Position numbers and translations under genes: made by a program | Shown: piece by piece, positions 63,237 through 64,000 of the stretch | How the letters are laid out: each line of letters begins with the position of its first letter | Position numbering within the stretch: position 1 is the stretch's first letter | Assembly: GCF_002879855.1 (NCBI RefSeq) | Contig: NZ_PNYB01000018.1 | Coordinates: forward strand, 62,001-126,000 | Length of the DNA: 64,000 bases | From: Trinickia soli | GTDB lineage: Bacteria; Pseudomonadota; Gammaproteobacteria; Burkholderiales; Burkholderiaceae | Reading direction: 5' to 3' | Notes under the pieces: model-generated | What the model was told of the DNA's origin: nothing | What the model saw: the letters and a program-made list of their open reading frames with translations, nothing else | Database searches by the model: none

Positions 63237-64000
63237 ATGCACGAGAGAGCGCCATCGCCGATTCATCACCACGCCGATGCGCAATCCCGCCCCGCATCGT
63301 TCCGCACGCGCCTCGTCCTCGCCGGCTTGTTCGCGCTCGCGGGTTTCGCGTTGCTTGGTTGGCGCATGCTTCATCTTCAACTCGTGCACGGCGCCCGATA
63401 CGCGCTGCAGGCAGACGGCAATCGCATTGCCGTTGCGCCGATCGAACCCGCCCGCGGCGCGATCCTCGATCGCAACGGTGTGGTCCTCGCGCACAATCAA
63501 TTCACGCATACGCTGGAAATCACGCTGTCGCAACTCGATGACACCGTCGACCACGTCATCGATGAATTGGCGACGCTCGTTTCCATCAACCACGCCGATC
63601 GCGCCCGTTTCCACAAGTTGCGCAACGACTATAAGCGCATGGACGCCGTGCCGATTCGCTCCGGGCTCACCGACGAGGAAGTCGCTCGTTTCACCGCGCA
63701 GCGTTTCCGCTTTCCCGGCGTCGATGTCGGCGTGCAAACCTTTCGGCACTATCCCCTCGGCAGCACGGCCGCCCACGTCGTCGGTTACGTCGGGCGAATA
63801 TCGGACCCCGATCGCACGCGAATCGCCGCGCTCAGCGACAAGAACGGAACGACATCCGATGCTTACGATCCCCGCCGCGACGCAAACAATTACAGCGGCG
63901 CAGACAGCATCGGCAAAATCGGCGTCGAGCAACACTATGAGACCGAACTGCGCGGGTTGACCGGCTTCGAGCAAGTCGAAACGACCGCCGGCGGCCGCCC
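63237..64000 (+). CDS. PBP2-type peptidoglycan transpeptidase, N-terminal part (3' end outside window)
   Basis: The first 254 residues of a class B penicillin-binding protein like MrdA/PBP2. One N-terminal membrane segment (LVLAGLFALAGFALLGWRML) is followed by the pedestal region (VAPIEPARGAILDRNGVVLA), with PLGSTAAHVVGYVGRISDPD and KIGVEQHYETELRGL. These are PBP2 signatures. The transpeptidase domain lies right of the window. There is no mreBCD or rodA nearby on this side; its left neighbours are motAB paralogues, so it may be a second PBP2. ATG at 63237 with AAAAGGA upstream. Confidence 0.9.
   Translation, partial: MHERAPSPIHHHADAQSRPASFRTRLVLAGLFALAGFALLGWRMLHLQLVHGARYALQADGNRIAVAPIEPARGAILDRNGVVLAHNQFTHTLEITLSQLDDTVDHVIDELATLVSINHADRARFHKLRNDYKRMDAVPIRSGLTDEEVARFTAQRFRFPGVDVGVQTFRHYPLGSTAAHVVGYVGRISDPDRTRIAALSDKNGTTSDAYDPRRDANNYSGADSIGKIGVEQHYETELRGLTGFEQVETTAGGR

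Noticed and set aside
1-64000. CRISPR arrays, insertion sequences, prophage genes, rRNA
   Set aside because: No regular repeat-spacer arrays, transposase motifs, phage structural genes or rRNA sequences were seen on either strand.

Overview
The window is one GC-rich stretch of a betaproteobacterial chromosome, most probably from the Burkholderia/Paraburkholderia/Trinickia group. This rests on the gene order (mot-che operon behind flhDC, flhBAFG-fliA, flgBCDEFG next to flgAMN), on the presence of DUF2844 and DUF3443 proteins, and on a short H-NS protein of the Burkholderia type. No rRNA, tRNA, insertion sequence, prophage or CRISPR array was seen.

Layout. 1-4534: flagellar rod and hook genes flgG (cut by the window edge), flgF, E, D, C, B on the minus strand. 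4769-7186: divergent flgA, then flgM and flgN. 7331-8602: a HicAB toxin-antitoxin pair and an isochorismatase-fold hydrolase. 8688-15440: fliA, flhG, flhF, flhA, flhB (read right to left). 15719-19758: two tandem cassettes, each a small secreted DUF2844 protein followed by a DUF3443 lipoprotein. 19929-31353: one long leftward motility and chemotaxis operon motA-motB-cheY-cheA-cheW-mcp-cheR-cheD-cheB-cheY-cheZ. 31567-32555: flhDC master regulator. 33077-38907: mixed housekeeping and accessory genes (GT4 glycosyltransferase, H-NS, HAD phosphatase, BadF-type kinase, tag, a small unknown protein, rpsU). 39528-42286: fliC, fliD, fliT. 42606-60666: a probable flagellin glycosylation island. 60790-62664: a second motAB stator pair. 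63237-end: start of a PBP2-type transpeptidase.

How they work together. FlhDC should switch on the basal-body and export genes. FliA (sigma-28), held by FlgM until the hook is complete, should then fire the late genes. Good sigma-28 promoter matches were found ahead of flgM, motA and fliC. The flagellin is only 272 residues and almost lacks the variable middle domain. It sits beside three tandem TPR/O-GlcNAc-transferase-like (GT41) genes, a GT2-methyltransferase-GT2 fusion, and a six-gene sugar operon: VioA-like aminotransferase, WbqC-like protein, methyltransferase, left-handed-beta-helix acyltransferase, beta-propeller protein and PhyH-type dioxygenase. An FkbM methyltransferase and a TPR-GT9 protein follow. 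The natural inference is a decorated dideoxy-amino-sugar (viosamine-like) glycan on flagellin.

The most interesting candidate for something undescribed is the DUF2844-DUF3443 pair. The DUF3443 proteins carry, in the right order, the landmarks of a two-lobed pepsin-like aspartic protease, and one of the two copies has an altered active-site motif. Other unusual points are an enlarged FlgA with IPGPGE repeats, a CheD with a repeated ELFG tail, and an FNR-like box ahead of the PBP2 gene.
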